In this document: piece by piece, positions 25,422-36,879 of the stretch
Layout: every line of letters starts with the position of its first letter
How positions within the stretch are numbered: position 1 is the first letter of the stretch
Origin: Embiotoca jacksoni
Taxonomy: Eukaryota; Chordata; Actinopteri; Embiotocidae
DNA length: 64,000 nt
Reading direction: 5' to 3'
Assembly: GCA_022577435.1 (NCBI GenBank)
Contig: JAKOON010000007.1
Coordinates: 4,422,926 to 4,486,925, forward strand
Made by a program: the position numbers and the translations under genes
Notes under the pieces: generated by a model
Databases searched by the model: none
What the model was told of the DNA's origin: nothing
Seen by the model: the letters and a program-made list of their open reading frames with translations, nothing else

Positions 25422-27959
25422 TCATTTCAAATTTGCTGACTTTTTTGATTTCTTGGGTGTTTGTCTGTCTACGTTCTGACTTTCCAAGCGATTAAAAAGC
25501 ACCCCGGAGTCGGGTCCTAGCGTTCTCCCTTCAAAGGGACAGTCCATTCCCCGATGCCTCGGCAGGAAGTCCAGAGCTGCCCAGCTCTTCTCGCCTTCTC
25601 TCACCCCAAGTCTGGAAAGCAGCTTGTTAGAAATCTCCGGCACTACCGGCTGGAGGAGTGTGCCGTAAATCCTCAGACACTCAAGGGAGACGTGGACGAT
25701 GGTGTCGAGCCAGCGCTGGTCTCGGCTGTCCCTCCTGTCCAGCTTCCACGGCGCGTGGCGCTGAACAAACCCGTTGGTCTGCCTCACGCAGGCACTGATG
25801 GCCTCCAGCGCTTTGTATACATGCGCGCTCTCGTAGTGCTTCTCCACCGCCGACAGCAGACTCGTGACGGCATCCAACATGCGGTAGTCTTCCGCCACCG
25901 CCCTGCCTCCCTGTTCGCTGGGGAAGGACCGAGGGCAGAAAGACGGGTAGACCTGAGCGGGGTTGAGAGCTGGGGCCGTGCAGCGGTTGAGCAGACCACC
26001 CAGAGAGTCGGCGATCTCCGCGTTGAGCAGCTTCACAACTTTGTCGTCCGTGTAATCGCAGTCGGAGTCGGGGACGCCCTGGCGCAGGAGAAAGTACCTC
26101 ACGCCATCAGTCGTGAACATCTGCGAGCGTTCAAGAGGATCGACCACGTTCCCCAAACTTTTAGACATCTTCTTGCCTCCTACCGTCCAGTGAGAGTGAA
26201 CGTGTATCAGCTCCGGCGGTGGCAGTCCAGCTCCTAGAAGAAAAGCTGGCCAGTAGATGGCATGAAATTTTAAGATGTCCTTCCCCACAATGTGGTGGGC
26301 CACGCGCCACCACCGCTCGTGTCCGTCCGGATAACCGGCCGCCGTGAGGTAGTTTACAAGAGCATCTAGCCACACGTAGATGATTTGCCCGGGGTCTCCC
26401 GGGACCGGGATGCCCCACTGAAGACGACTTCTCTGACGGGACACGGAGAGGTCCGGCAGGTCTTCCTGCAACCACTGGAGAGCAGCTCGGTGGAAACGCT
26501 CGGGCTGCACAGCCCGGGGGTTTCCACCGAGCCAGTCGAGCAGCTGGGGCCGAAATGCAGACAGACGAAACATGTAGTTCTCCTCTTTCATCCACTCCAC
26601 CTGCAAAAAAAAAAAAAGTGGAGAAGATTTGTTGATGAAGCTCTGTTAATACGGGAAAATATCATATACTGGAAATGCCAATGTGAGAGGGGGGAAAAAA
26701 ACATATATCCTAGAATCTCTGGCGCTTTCTCTAAAAGCACCAACATATTGGGGAACCTTCAATCGTCACGCTGCAACTCGGTGACATTACTTTGGGACAG
26801 GCCCTCCTGATATTACTAGTCGATATCCGTGTCCTTTCAACTCCCGTGCCTTCAGTTTTGTGCCAAAAAGACGGTTTGCTCCACAGCCACGGGCGGACAC
26901 GCGACCGTTTTCACCAAGCTGAAAGTAGGTTTGCGGCCGTTCGCGGTATGATCCCCGTTACCTTGTGTCCACTCTCCAGCGATACTCTGATCTCCTTTCC
27001 CGATGAGTCCAGGGCGTCGGTGACCTGCGACGGCGTGAGGAAGCTTTCATCTTGCGTGGAGTACCACCCTTCGTAACTGCCCTTGTAGATGAGCCCTTTG
27101 TCCCAGAGCACCGACCAGAAGTGCTCCACGGCCCGACGGTGCCTCTGCTGAGTGGTTCTTGTGTAGTCTGTGTACGAGATGTTGCAGCTGCCGAAGACGC
27201 GTTTGAATTGCTCGGACACGTCGGCGCAGAAGGTGGAGGGATCTTTTCCTGCAGCTTCTGCAGCTTGTTGGATTTTCAAGCCGTGTTCATCGGTGCCTGA
27301 AATGCCAAAATTGGACCGCGTGTCGTTATTTATACATTATGAATCTGTGTAGTCCATGAAAGGTCATCCTGTTGTTGTTTTTTTCACAGCACAAGTTGGA
27401 ACCTTTTAAATACGTTTTTTTGTTTGTTTATTTTGTTTTGTCTGACAGTCTGAAATTCACCCAAATTTTTTTTTTGAAAAGGAAAAAAAAAAAAAGAAAA
27501 AAGACAACTGATTACAGAATAGTTGATTTCACTGTAAAGTGGCCAATTTAAAAAAAAAAAAAAAAAAAAAAATTCAGTTTTGTTGAGTCATATTTTATTT
27601 GCACTAATTTCTAAATAAAAAAAAAAAATAAAATAAAAAAAATAAAATAAAACCAAATCTAATAGGAGGATTTATTTACCTGTCGTAAACTTTGAGTTAA
27701 ACCCCCGAAGCAGTTTGTATCTGTGGAGGCAGTCGGCTATCACAGCCGAATACAGGTGTCCTAAATGAGGCGAAGCGTTGACATAAAAGACGGGAGTGGT
27801 TATGTAGTAACTCCTGTCCTCCTGGCACGGTTGGGCGCTCGTGTATATCAAAGCAGAGCTCCTCTGATGTTTCGATAGAGATGGACCGAAAAACGGACTT
27901 TGTTGGAGGCTGTGGAGAGTTTTACAGCATCTGGTTGCAAAAAGAAAAGGGAACCTCAT
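25422..27959 (-). CDS. mars2: mars2, mitochondrial methionyl-tRNA synthetase
   Basis: Class I aminoacyl-tRNA synthetase that charges mitochondrial tRNA-Met in the matrix. Three exons: 27959-27680, 27296-26962 and 26600-25422; 597 residues against 593 in human MARS2. Residues 1 to about 48 form a basic, Ser-rich, acid-poor leader suited to mitochondrial import. The HIGH motif is PHLGH (64-68), followed by TGTDEHG (93-99), the conserved YVWLDALVNYL and the KMSKS loop (KKMSKSLGN, 349-353). The anticodon-binding half includes CVRQTNGFVQRHAPWKL. Donors are gtaaat and gtaacg; acceptors are ttcag and tgcag. The start is the first ATG of the frame, just before the leader. Human MARS2 is a single-exon gene, so the two introns are notable. 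The gene is divergent from nipa2 and tail-to-tail with med12. Confidence 0.95.
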
Positions 27960-28773
27960 TGCTGGATATCAGTCGATGCCCACATGAAGACCGCCAAAAC
28001 GTTATTTAAACTCAATGAATTGAAGATCGTAACGCGGTCCTGGTAAATATTCTTCAAAACGGGCCGGATCAACGGAGCTGTTTTCGTATATCCATGTGTT
28101 TAGCTTGCTTGTCAAGGTTAGCGCTTCTTCCGGGTTTCAATGCGCTGAGAACAATCGTCCAATCAAAAACGCTACTCGGTGTGCCTCGAACACACAACGA
28201 CCAATCAGATTACGTAAATACATCTACGCGAAGTTCTGCCCCAGTTATCGAGTTAATTTCTACTCCTTTAATGTGACTGAAAGATTGCAGTAAGACAGAA
28301 ATTTAAATTTGTACAAGGAAGACGAAAACCTTTTATAAAAAAAATAATTAAAAAAAAAAAGCAGGTTTGGAGACCACATGACGCTCCCCCTCCTTACGGT
28401 TTCCTAGGCAATCAGCAGGAAGCAGCTGGTTGACAGCCAGCCAATCAGCTGCTTCCTCTTTGTGCAGCCAATGAACGGCGACGAATGGCGCTCACGTGAC
28501 ATCCAAGGTAAAATATTTTACAAACCGTACCGTTAAACGACCTTAAAATAGTGTAATTAAACTTAACTACTCTCAACCAAACTAAAGAGGTTTGTATTTT
28601 TCATCTTTTCTAGGCACCCTAGACGCCCAAAAAAAAAAAAAAAAAAAGCTAGTTTCAGTTCGTCGCAGTCAACCTATCACGTGATTATATATGCTTGTTG
28701 TTTGGCTCCTGAAAAGTTGTCGATAGATGATTTAATACGGAGGATCGGCATTTAGTGTTTCCTGTTGTTTCAG
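27960..28773. promoter_or_regulatory. Divergent mars2/nipa2 promoter with CCAAT boxes and TCACGTGA sites
   Basis: This 814-bp gap separates the two start codons. CCAAT boxes lie at 28159-28163, 28201-28205 (CCAATCAG), 28441-28445 (CCAATCAG) and 28468-28472. The palindrome TCACGTGA, a site for USF/TFEB-type bHLH-zip factors, occurs at 28492-28499 and 28677-28684. No TATA box is obvious, as in many housekeeping bidirectional promoters. The sequence CCAAG|gtaaaa at 28507/28508 could be the donor of a noncoding nipa2 exon 1, since a CAG acceptor abuts the nipa2 ATG. Start sites are inferred. Confidence 0.65.
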
Positions 28774-31025
28774 ATGGAAGTAAACCGTTTGGACTTCTAC
28801 ATCGGTCTCTCACTGGCCATGAGCTCCAGTGTTTTTATCGGTGCAAGTTTCATACTGAAGAAGAAAGGTCTGCTGCGATTGGCCAGCAAGGGTTCAATGC
28901 GAGCAGGTAATGTACGTTTCTGATTCAAAAAAATATAGTCAACTATTTGTTGACTATTCAGTAAAGAATAATAATAATATAATAAAAAAAAGAAGACAGA
29001 ACTAGAGTTTGTTGTTGTGGCTAGTCAAGATGAAGCTCATTCAACTACCTGATGTACTTTTTAAGATTTTTCAATTGAGAGAAATGTGTCCTATTGTATG
29101 AGTTGATCATATTTTTGTAAGTAAAATATTCATTTGAAAAGAAACTAGCCACTGTAAACTTACAGTCAGTGGGCACGTATTTTCAAATGAGAAGCCTTGT
29201 AGCTGTTAAAACGACATTTACTCCAATTCTGCCACCTTCATCTCACAGGTCAAGGAGGGTATGCCTATCTCAAAGAATGGCTCTGGTGGGCAGGACTGAT
29301 TTCAAGTAAGTTATTTAATTTATAGATTTAATTTTGCCGCTAAAATAAGTGATCTGGAAGCTTGTTGGTTTTTTTTTTTGGTTCCACGCCTGGCCAGCCA
29401 TGCCCAGAAACACTGCGTTCTTTGTTTTTAAAAAGGAGAAACTAGGCTGTTTGTGGGTTTGGTATGTTTGCTGATGACGCTGCAGGAAATGCAGCACACC
29501 GCACTGTTGAAGTACACATTCCTCCAAAGAGCACATTTGCATATGTGGGTTGAAAGAAAATCATTTTTCAGAGTGTAACCTATCCAGCTGCACCAGCTAT
29601 AAATATGTGCATACTAACGATGATCTTGATATGTTGTAGTGGGAGCTGGAGAGGCAGCTAACTTTGCTGCATATGCATTTGCACCGGCCACACTGGTGAC
29701 TCCTCTTGGAGCACTGAGTGTACTTGTCAGGTAATGGTCTTCAAAGTTTTATCTTTATACCACAATGTTATTATGACATGCTGTTTATGTGATACAGAAA
29801 TGCTGTGGGCCAAAATCTGTGATTATCTGTGTGACAGTAAATAGTCCCCAAATAAATACATTATTTCCCATTGCTATAACAATGTTTAAAAAAAAAATAA
29901 TAACAATGTCCAGCTGTTATAACAAAACAAACAGTATATAAACGGCATGTAAAGATTTACTTAGAATAAATGGACCCTGTGCAAGAAAAAAAACACTATT
30001 GGTTTTGGTCTTTTTGGGGGAATTTTATAATAACAAAAATACATTATCTTTAATAGCAACAATTGTGCTGTAATATTTTGTCTTTCCCAGTGCTGTACTC
30101 TCCTCGTACTTTCTGAATGAGAGACTGAACGTTCATGGGAAGATTGGTTGTTTGCTGTGCGTCTTGGGCTCCACAGTGATGGTGATCCATGCACCGCAGG
30201 AAGAGGAGGTCGCCTCCCTCACTGCCATGGCTGAGAAGCTCAAAGACCCAGGTAGGCCTAAACCTGCATCACTGTGATCTGATTAACCATGCTGTGGAGA
30301 CTGAATCCCTGAAAAGAGTTGTATGGATGCAGTTTTTTTTTTTTTTCCAGGCTACTAACTCATTCTTGAATGCCCCCCCTCCCCCGCTAGGTTTCATTGT
30401 GTTTGCTGTGTGCGTTGTGGGAAGCAGCCTGGTTCTTATCTTTGCCGTGGCTCCTCGGTTCGGACAGAAGAATGTACTGGTCTACATCCTGATCTGCTCT
30501 GTGATTGGCTCCCTCTCTGTGTCTTGTGTCAAGGGCCTGGGCATTGGCATTAAGGAGCTGTTTGCTGGGACAGCAGTGCTGAAGGAACCCCTGTTCTGGT
30601 GCCTACTCGTCTGCCTCATAATCTGTGTCAGCATTCAAATCAATTACCTGAACAAAGCCCTCGACATATTCAACACCTCCATGGTGACTCCTATTTACTA
30701 CGTCTTCTTCACCACATCAGTCATGGCCTGCTCAGCCATCCTCTTCAAGGAATGGTTGAGTATGGCCATTGACGGAGTTGTGGGGACGATAAGCGGATTC
30801 CTCACCATTGTTTTGGGAATTTTCCTCCTCCATGCCTTCAAGGATATTACTTTTAGCAGGGATTCCCTCCCACTTTATCTGAGGAAGGCTTATCAGGGCT
30901 TTTTATGGGGCCATCAGCCTTACATGACTCTTCCCAACCCCAACTCAGAAACAGAGGATGAGATGAAGCTGCCCAGAGAAGGAGGCTCAAACGGGGTGTG
31001 GGGTAAGCACCGGAGAGCTCCTTGA
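28774..31025 (+). CDS. nipa2: nipa2-type magnesium transporter
   Basis: NIPA-family membrane protein; NIPA2 mediates Mg2+ transport at the plasma membrane and early endosomes. Five coding exons: 28774-28906, 29249-29305, 29640-29730, 30091-30251 and 30391-31025; 358 residues against 360 in human NIPA2. The N-terminus has FYIGLSLAMSSSVFIGASFI and KKKGLLRLASKGSMRAGQGG, then GEAANFAAYAFAPATLVTPLGALS, all NIPA2 landmarks. About nine hydrophobic helices span residues 10-290. The cytosolic tail after LLHAFKDITFS differs from mammals. The ATG directly follows a TTTCAG acceptor, so exon 1 is probably noncoding. NIPA2 fits better than NIPA1 or NIPAL proteins, but a fish paralogue cannot be excluded. 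A likely poly(A) signal, ATTAAA, lies at 31496-31501. Confidence 0.88.
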
Positions 31026-32092
31026 AGAGGACCAGTAGTCTTTTGACCGCAAAAAAAAAAATTCCTTGTTGTAATTCTGAAGCTTTAATTCACATCACAG
31101 TTTACAATGTGACAAGGTGGTTTGCTAAATCTGAATTTCAAGTCTGTTTTATACAATTCAGAATACCTTGGAGGACTGAAGTTGCCTTAGTTGATTGTAT
31201 TTCAAATGTATGCTCTTTAGTTAGAGCTAGACTGTGCCTTGTTACTGAAAACTAAAACCAGTTTGTAGTTTTGCACTGTGAATCTTAATTATCTGTCCAG
31301 ATTACCAGTGTTAAGGCAAAAACTTAAATTTGCTCTGAATGCAAGTGCAAGGAATTCCTTTGAGTTACTGTATTACCTCAGTATCATGTACAAACTGCAC
31401 CAAAGAATTTCATTTCTGTGTATACATTAATGCCAAACATGTGCCAAGCTGTAACATATCTCTGATGTCACTTTTTTTTGTGTTTGACAATGCTGATTAA
31501 AACATAACTACAATATTAGTTAGCTACACTTTTACAGAAGATGGACAGAATCATTTGGCATTTTGTTTATTGCATATGTACAGTCCAGAAGCTTTAGCTG
31601 TTGATCATGCCTCCTCAATCAAGAACTCTTAAGTTCTTTTAAGGTACACCATTGTGTGGAGAAGTCCATGTGGCTGTCAGACTCGGCTGGCAAGCTGAAT
31701 GTCCCAGGTGTGGCTCTTTCTGCAGTCTCCTGCACTTAACGTACGACTTACAGTACTGAATTAACCCAATCAAACTCAGATTTACAGTTCGAGTAGGTAC
31801 CTGAATTCAATGACTTGACAAACAAAAACCAACATAGTGTCACTGCCAGCAACTGGACATCATCTAAGCATCTTACAACACTCATATTCCAGCAGAGCAT
31901 AATAGACTTATTCAGAGTCCATACATGATGTTAATCTCAGGCACTTGTATCAAAAGTAACATTTGAAGTTGTTCCTTTCCCCCAGTTGATTAGACAGTTC
32001 TTCAACACACTGTACAGACGTCTGTCTCTGGACCACACGGCCTCCGATCAGAGCAGTCGCTGCATGCACGTCAGTCCTTCGATTGGCAGTCT
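31026..32092. other. Convergent 3'UTRs of nipa2 (+) and timm8a (-)
   Basis: There is no coding sequence here. ATTAAA on + at 31496-31501 would end nipa2; AATAAA on - at 31566-31571 would end timm8a, about 520 nt beyond its stop. The two signals are only about 65 bp apart and point toward each other, so the transcripts may abut or overlap. Everything else is unique, AT-rich sequence. Confidence 0.5.
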
Positions 32093-33457
32093 TCAGTCTG
32101 TCATGGACTCTGAGAACGACCCCTTGCTCTTCTGAGTCTGTTCCAGTCTGTTCAGGATGAACTGGCTGGTGTCAATAAATCGCTCCACGCAGTTAACGAA
32201 GCACATCTCCGTCCTGGAGTCCAGCTTTGGCCCAGGTTTATCCATACATTTCTCCTGGGGGACAGAGAGAGACCAATGTAGGAGAGGTGCAATACATATG
32301 GATCATCACATAAGACGCACATAAGAATAATACTCTTGGGCTGCAACTAACAATGATTTTTTTTTAATTATTGATTAGTGTGTCAATTATTTTCTTTATT
32401 AATTGGTCAGCTGTGTTGTATATATATATATAAAAAAAAAAGTCAGAAAATGGGAATAAAAACAAAAAAATGTGGACCAGTGTTTTCCAAAACCCAAATT
32501 CCAGCCTAAAATGGATTGTTTTGTCCCGACCAACAGCTCACAAACAAAAGATATCCACTTTATTATCACGGACGACTACAGAAACCAGCACATTTTCACA
32601 TTTAACAAGCTGGAATCTAAAGTTTGGGATTTTATTTTATTTTTTCAATTTAAAATAATTCAAAACGGAAAATCAACTATCAAAAAAAAAAAAAAGTTGT
32701 CGTTTATGTTCTGTCCATCAGCTGGCGCTAGTGTGACCTCAGCACGTCGTACGTCACTTCCCAATTCGGTAACGTAAGGTTCCTCGTGTAAAAGAAGTTA
32801 AATGTTGTTTTTTTTTTTTTTTATACTATTACTCAGCATAAGCCTGCGTCTTCAAGTGTGTTTTTTTTTGTGTGTGTGATCTCACAGATGTCTGCTTAGA
32901 GTTTGGCATGACGACTCGTTTCCTCAGGACGCAAATAACCTTTGAATCCAACATTTTCCACATCACACACTGACGCTTCACTCGGGTCTTCCCTACGGCG
33001 CAGGCAATTAAAGGGGAGGGAGGGGGTGGGGGCAGAGGCCGGCTCCGTCTAGGGAAACATTACAGTTATAAATGTTTGTTTTGCAAACATTTTCTTACTG
33101 TTGCAGGCGTGCCGTGCATCTAAAAATGAATCTCTTGAGGAAACGAGCCGCAGCTGAGAAGCACTTGGTTCAGCGTAAAGGTTAAAAGTCTTGCGCCTGG
33201 TGACGCGGAACGCACAAATGGGAGCTACGGGGTGATCCGGCGTGTCCATGTGGGTGTCACTATATGACAAAACGACCGATCTACCGATAAAAACAAAAAA
33301 TACAAAATAATAACCATTAAAAAGTAAACTGCAGAGCTGTCCTTACCCAGCAAACCTCAGTCATTTGATGCACCAGCTGCTGAAATCTTTGTTTCTGAGA
33401 CTCTATTTCGATGAAGTGTTGAAGCTGAGGGTCAGCTGTCGCTCCCTGGCCGTCCAT
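32093..33457 (-). CDS. timm8a: timm8a, mitochondrial import translocase subunit Tim8 A
   Basis: Small TIM chaperone of the intermembrane space; it pairs with Tim13 to escort hydrophobic precursors such as Tim23. Loss in humans causes Mohr-Tranebjaerg deafness-dystonia. Two exons: 33457-33347 (37 codons) and 32254-32093 (53 codons plus stop), giving 90 residues (human 97). The twin CX3C motifs are C36-WEK-C40 and C55-FVN-C59. The stretch EKCMDKPGPKLDSRTE and the tail NRLEQTQKSK separate it from Tim8 B. The 1.1 kb intron begins gtaagg and ends cccag. It is transcribed in the same direction as btk, immediately downstream of it, as in humans. Confidence 0.95.
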
Positions 33458-34013
33458 ATTTGCGAAAAAGAGGTAGTAAGAGTAATACTTTTCGTAATTA
33501 TCGAAGCCTTATCGGTTTATTGCTGACCTTCACGTGTGTGTATCATGGATGTACTATGGGGGAGAACGGTTGGGCATGAACGACGGAAACGGGAAGTAGT
33601 TCAGCCAATGACGGAGCGCGTTTGCGTGACAACACTCGTCGTCATACCCTACGTAATCGTTACGCACAGACATTTCCGCTTGATGTCGCGTGTACACTAG
33701 AAAAAAAAAAGAACTGAATCATTTAATTAAATAAATACAGCTATAGGCAATTTATGCAGAACTATTAATTCTGCCCTCAAAACAGTTTATATCGGTTAAT
33801 AACGAGAGAACAGCAGGTCATTTTTTTTTATTACACAATGCTTCAGTCATTTCAAAGCCTGCATACTTGGCTTTTATTTGTGTAATACATGTGAATACAA
33901 AGCTTGCAAAGGTTTCAACATTCCAGTGACTCCACAGAGTATAATACACAAAACACAGTAAAACACATATATTTTACCTTCATTAAAATGTACACAATCT
34001 AAATGCTATAGGC
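33458..34013. promoter_or_regulatory. timm8a upstream region, probable promoter
   Basis: The ~200 bp above the timm8a ATG is locally CpG-rich and contains an inverted-CCAAT candidate (CCAATGACGG at about 33606). No TATA box is evident. Beyond 33700 the sequence becomes AT-rich, and TTTATT at 33828-33833 and 33873-33878 gives AATAAA on the minus strand, candidate poly(A) signals for the long btk 3'UTR. Confidence 0.4.
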
Positions 34014-34549
34014 CAGGGGTGTCAAACATACGGCCCGCGGGCCAGATCCGGCCCGCCAGGGGGTCCAGCTCGGCCCGCCGGATGACTTTGCTAAGTGTGA
34101 AAATTACAGAAAGACATAAATTGCATTTCTATGAGAATATGGAGGTTTATGAGTACAAACGTTTTTTTTTTGTTTTGTTTTGTTTTTTAATCGATCCAGT
34201 AATTGCTTCAAAAACAGCGTAAATGCGACGTCTGCTCCGGAGGCAGAAGCGCTCGGTGCTCGCTTTGTTTGACGTCAAACGCGTCACAAAGCGAGGGAAT
34301 CTGCAGAGGAGAGCTGGGGCAGATAAACAGCGGGCTGATGTCTGAGTTTTTGGTCTTTATGTTTCTAGTTTATTGTAGAAAGACCTTAAAACAGGGTTTA
34401 TCATCCAAAAACCTTCACCAATGATTTAAACAAAGAGAAATATTGTCGTTATGTATGCGTTATTATGCTATGATTTTACTGGTCTGGCCCACTTGAGATC
34501 AAAGTGGGCAGTATGTGGCCCCTTAACTCAAATGAGTTTGACACCCCTG
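34014..34549. mobile_element. Nonautonomous hAT-like DNA transposon (MITE)
   Basis: A 536-bp element with perfect 14-bp terminal inverted repeats, CAGGGGTGTCAAAC at the left and GTTTGACACCCCTG at the right. It is flanked by near-identical 8-bp direct repeats (ctataggc at 34006-34013, ctatagga at 34550-34557), the size expected for hAT target duplications. The subterminal sequence is GC-rich (CGGCCCGC repeats). It has no transposase frame. The ends match a hAT-derived repeat widespread in vertebrates; the family name was not checked. It lies 213 bp past the btk stop. Confidence 0.85.
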
Positions 34550-34761
34550 CTATAGGAGATGGGAAGACTTCTAATCAAAGAGTAATAATGAGATTAACAT
34601 TACACTTCACATTACAGATGACCTCGATATGGCTGCACAGCCCCATGTGGAAGCTGGTAACTGCTATAATGATTGTAGTTACTTTCCAGGAAGATATAGA
34701 GATGCTGCTCAGTGGGGATATGAGTGAGATGTTTCTGTGTGTTGGCAGATCATTTTGAGAT

Positions 34762-36879
34762 CTACTGGAGCTCATAAAGCAAATCCTGAACCGTCAGTGC
34801 CAGGTCTTGAAAGGTTGGTCTTTCGTCTGGTTTCTGAAACCAAAACAAAGAGAAACAGTGAGATATGGATTCAGAAAATATTGTAATTACCACCGTCAGT
34901 CTGTTTTGGCCCAAAATGCAATTAAAAATGAACTTACATCAAGCCAACAGCTCAACATAATGCTGTGGACCTTTTCACTGGCCAGCTGAGGGCGGTAGAG
35001 GCGAAAGCCACGGGACACCTGATCCACTATTTCCGTGTTGTTGAGGCGTTCATACGGAAGCTGTCCCAGAGTGTACACCTCCCACATTAGAACCCCTGAT
35101 AAAAGTGTACAAACAATAAAATGATGATTTTTAATACAGATATGAATCGATAGTTTGTGAATTCATAACTGCAAATTATTCTTAAAGCTGGCCAGTAAAG
35201 CATCATTGAATTGACAAATAATTTTTAAAAAAAAAAAGTAGAGTGTATTCCTCACCGTATGCCCAGATGTCTGACTTGCTACTGAATTTGCAGTAGAGAA
35301 GGACTTCAGGAGGTGACCAGCGAACAGGGAACTTAGAACCTGCAGAGCTTGTGTACTCATCGTCTAAAACATACCTGAGTGCAGGGAAAGGGGATTTTAG
35401 TATTACAACCTACTTTATGTGTCACTATTGTGCCTTTTTGTATTGTAATTTAAGTATTTTACCTTGATAGGCCAAAGTCTGTCACTTTGATGGTGCCGTT
35501 TCCATCTACTAAGCAGTTCCTGGCAGCCTGAAGATAAAACAAACACCACAATTGATTAAAGGATAATCATTAAACCGTTAGTGTTGTCATCAAATACCAA
35601 ACCACAATTTATCTTAAGATGATGCAGTGATGCAGGAATGTAGTGGGATTTGTTTTGCAGAGAGATCTCTGTCTCTCACCAGGTCTCTGTGGAGGTACTG
35701 CTTTGACTCCAGATAGGCCATGCCCTCGGAGACGTCCTTGCACATCTCCAGGAGCTGGACAGCTGTTGGGTGCTGCTTCAGGCCCTCCCTGAGGTACGTC
35801 AGCAAGCAGCCATTTGAAAGGAACTCTGTCACGATATAAATGGGTCTTTGTTTGGTGCACACGCCGTACAGCTGGACCAGGTTCTCATGGCGAAGCTTCC
35901 TGGTTTGAGCAAAAAGAGAAGGAAGTTGAGTATAATGAGTTGGTTTTCCTCAAAGAAGTTAAAGGAAGTGCCTTCTTAATGTGACACATCAGTTTTGTTT
36001 CTGGTGCACAAAACCAACACAGACTCAGTTTAGATGTTCAGTTAACTGAGTTGACTGATGATCACTCAGGAGTGTCCGTTTAGTGTAAATTAATTTAGTT
36101 GTGCTTACATCATGATTTTGGCTTCTTCGATGAAATCATCCTCTGACATGGAGCCCTCTTTAATCATCTTAATGGCCACGTCATGCTGGCCCTGCCACTT
36201 CCCATACTTCACCACTCCAAACTGACCAGTGCCCAACTCCTTGATGAAGGTGAGGCAGCGGGGTTCGATCTCCCACACACCTGGATCAAACAAGACAGAC
36301 TTAAAGTAACCACATTAAAGACAAATACATGTGAAGACTGAGTCCACTCTCATGTCTGTATAAGCTATGACTGGTAGCTGATTAGTTTAGTATAAAGACT
36401 GGAAAAAGCTAATACCTGAAAATCTAGGCTATTTCCACGTTTTCCAATCTTGTTGCTAAGATAAGCAAAACCCTGCTGACTTCAGCTTTATATCATGCAC
36501 AGACAATGTTATTAATCTTCTCATCGAACTCTGAGTGCAATGTATTTCCCAAAAGGTCAAACTGCTCCTATAGCATTCAAGGGACATATAATGCAGTTTG
36601 AGCTAACTGCTGCCCCAAAAAAAAACCAAACAAATGTTATAGCTGTTGCATTTATGCAATCTCAGAGAATTGCACACAGAAGAATGTTGAATCAGTCACC
36701 AGCAGTTGATCACAAGGAATTATGATCAACAAGAGAATCTGTTCAGAAGCCAAGAGAGCAGGTGTCATTAAATCCAGTCAAGTTGAAGTATACACTCAGT
36801 CTCTTACCATAGCCAAGACCTGCTGTTGATGGAGGCAGCGCCCGGTTAGATACGATGTATTTCAGCCTGCTAACCATAC
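34762..36879 (-). other. btk: btk exons for SH2-kinase linker and kinase domain
   Basis: Exons 36879-36808, 36280-36109, 35899-35680, 35527-35463, 35374-35256, 35095-34938 and 34833-34762. Visible features: Gly loop GTGQFGVV, catalytic Lys406 (VAIK), gatekeeper Thr450, Cys457 in LSNGCLL (the human C481 position bound by covalent inhibitors), HRDLAARN at 496-503, DFG at 516-518 and activation-loop Tyr528 (human Y551). The protein ends DLLYELQ; the human tail differs. All catalytic residues are present, so an active kinase is expected. Confidence 0.94.

Noticed and set aside
25554..26237. 227-codon open frame on + strand
   Set aside because: It is fully antisense to mars2 exon 3, which has clear synthetase motifs; high GC keeps the opposite strand open.
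28774..31025. NIPA1 or NIPAL protein
   Set aside because: Length, the N-terminal block and the EWLWWAG...GEAANFAAYAFAP segment fit NIPA2 better.
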